Source of the DNA: Methanobacterium_D sp040373355
GTDB lineage: Archaea; Methanobacteriota; Methanobacteria; Methanobacteriales; Methanobacteriaceae
Length of the DNA stretch: 64,000 bases
Reading direction: 5' to 3'
Assembly (NCBI RefSeq): GCF_047495555.1
Contig: NZ_CP166866.1
Coordinates: 806,001-870,000 of the forward strand
Made by a program: the position numbers and the translations under genes. Shown here one piece after another: positions 63,249-64,000 of this stretch; position 1 is the first letter of the stretch; the number at the start of each line of letters is the position of its first letter. A model generated the notes under the pieces. The model did no database searches. It saw only the letters and a program-made list of their open reading frames with translations, and was not told the DNA's origin.

Positions 63249-63695
63249 TCAATCTGCGTTTAATAATAATGGTAAAGCTGCAACTACTCCTGATAAAACA
63301 TCTTCAGGCCTTACAGCACATCCTGGAATCTTTGCAGCTACAGGTATGATTTCATCAACTGGGCCTGCAATCTCTTCAGATGGTATGTCTCCGTGAATAT
63401 TTTTGTATACTCCACCCATTGTTGCGCAAGCTCCTGCTGCAACTACTGCTTTAGGTTCGGGTATTGCTTCATAAATTGCTTTTAAAGGCTCTTCTACGTG
63501 CTTGGTAACTGGCCCAGTTACAACCAGTACATCAGCTTCCCTTGGATTCCATGTTAAAAATACTTTATACTGTTCTGCATCAAATTTTGGTGATAATATA
63601 CAGTTTACTATTTCTATATCGCAGCCGTTACATCCTCCAGTGTATACAAGCATCACATGTACGGCTCTTGCTCTTGAATATGATTTTAAACCCAA
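63249..63695 (-). CDS. ehbM: energy-converting hydrogenase B small subunit
   Basis: A 148-residue small subunit holding the proximal [4Fe-4S] cluster: YTGGCNGCDIEIV, GACATMGG and IPGCAVRPEDV. The start is TTG with GAGGGATCAA upstream. It lies 60 bases upstream of ehbN. Confidence 0.95.
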   Translation of the reverse strand: MGLKSYSRARAVHVMLVYTGGCNGCDIEIVNCILSPKFDAEQYKVFLTWNPREADVLVVTGPVTKHVEEPLKAIYEAIPEPKAVVAAGACATMGGVYKNIHGDIPSEEIAGPVDEIIPVAAKIPGCAVRPEDVLSGVVAALPLLLNAD

Positions 63696-63723
63696 ATTGA
63701 TCCCTCTTGGTATTTTTCAGTGA

Positions 63724-64000
63724 TTAGTTATCTTTACTTTCCCTTTTTCTAATTATTGCATTATCAGAAAGATATTGAGATATAAATGCTATCTTATCAT
63801 CAGATATCTTAATTGGTTTATCCAGCATTTCTTTAACATCTACTTCCACTTCTCCAACGTCATTTGGATGTATAGCTGCTGTTTCTCCAAATAATGCGTA
63901 AAGCGGACAGAAATCATGGCAGTGATAACAGTGAACACATTTTAAACTGTCTAAAACTGGCTTTTCTTCTTTAGTGAGTCCTTCAATGATTATAACTGGT
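63724..64000 (-). CDS. ehbL: energy-converting hydrogenase B Fe-S subunit, EhbL-like (partial)
   Basis: The last 91 residues of a minus-strand gene that runs past the right edge. They contain CVHCYHCHDFCPLYALFGE, a four-cysteine ferredoxin motif, and end at TAA (63724-63726), 28 bases before ehbM. By gene order it should be EhbL; EhbK is the alternative since the N terminus is not visible. Confidence 0.75.
   Translation of the reverse strand, partial: PVIIIEGLTKEEKPVLDSLKCVHCYHCHDFCPLYALFGETAAIHPNDVGEVEVDVKEMLDKPIKISDDKIAFISQYLSDNAIIRKRESKDN

Overview
The window is AT-rich archaeal DNA from a hydrogenotrophic, formate-using methanogen, most likely a Methanobacterium-type member of the Methanobacteriales. 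The grounds are a formate transporter and F420-dependent formate dehydrogenase, coenzyme M genes (comD, comE), an energy-converting hydrogenase B (Ehb) operon, PurP, Hjc, Nop5/fibrillarin, GatB, archaeal tRNAs without encoded CCA, and Shine-Dalgarno starts of the GGTGAT/GGAGG type. No replication origin, CRISPR array, transposase or rRNA was seen.

Layout. 1-8.5 kb is a formate region: fdhC, fdhA, fdhB, then mvhD with a second fdhB, a beta carbonic anhydrase and the formate-consuming purine enzyme PurP. 8.6-9.6 kb holds comDE. 9.8-11.6 kb holds two related zinc-ribbon membrane proteins, the first frameshifted. 11.7-15.9 kb (minus) holds hisE, a CBS-ParB protein, a small UPF0248-type protein, gatB and a radical SAM protein. 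16.1-16.8 kb is a five-tRNA cluster (Asn, Met, Glu, Leu, His) with unusual spacer hairpins. 16.9-25.6 kb holds hjc, a lipoprotein, an AI-2E type permease, pyrK/pyrD with a pyrD fragment next to it, nop5, a small membrane protein, fibrillarin, coaBC and a KH protein. 26.1-28.9 kb has three PsbP-like surface proteins and a Thr/Asn-rich membrane protein. 28.9-37.6 kb (minus) holds pheA, an RNA ligase, five consecutive CBS-domain genes, queE, queD, a DUF366 gene and a PPC-domain gene. 37.6-47.8 kb holds a nucleotidyltransferase, homoserine dehydrogenase, a Cas4-like nuclease, an hcp/ferredoxin/cupin stress cluster, three tandem small paralogues and flavin enzymes.

The most unusual coding region is 47.9-56.8 kb. 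A TetR regulator with two operator-like palindromes around its own TATA box leads a same-strand run of a DUF116 protein, an Fe-S protein, a polysaccharide pyruvyl transferase-like protein, a 926-residue fusion of a thioester reductase with an acyl-CoA synthetase, an ATC-hydrolase-like protein and a GMC oxidoreductase carrying a four-cysteine Fe-S motif. The last four overlap by ATGA junctions. I read this as an undescribed acyl, aldehyde or alcohol pathway in an organism whose membrane lipids are isoprenoid ethers; the substrate cannot be read from sequence.

57-60.6 kb holds a PadR regulator, a remarkable non-coding array of nine short hairpins that seems to interrupt a small cysteine-rich gene, and four flavin or Fe-S redox genes. 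The window ends in the ehb operon (ehbP, O, N, M and the end of an ehbL-like gene, minus strand).

Recurrent oddities are several genes whose best start is not ATG, GTG or TTG (ACG at 17999, ACG at 22731, CTG at 31073), each with a well-placed ribosome binding site, and short A-rich/T-rich hairpins with three-base loops next to tRNAs, a pyrD fragment and a broken small gene.
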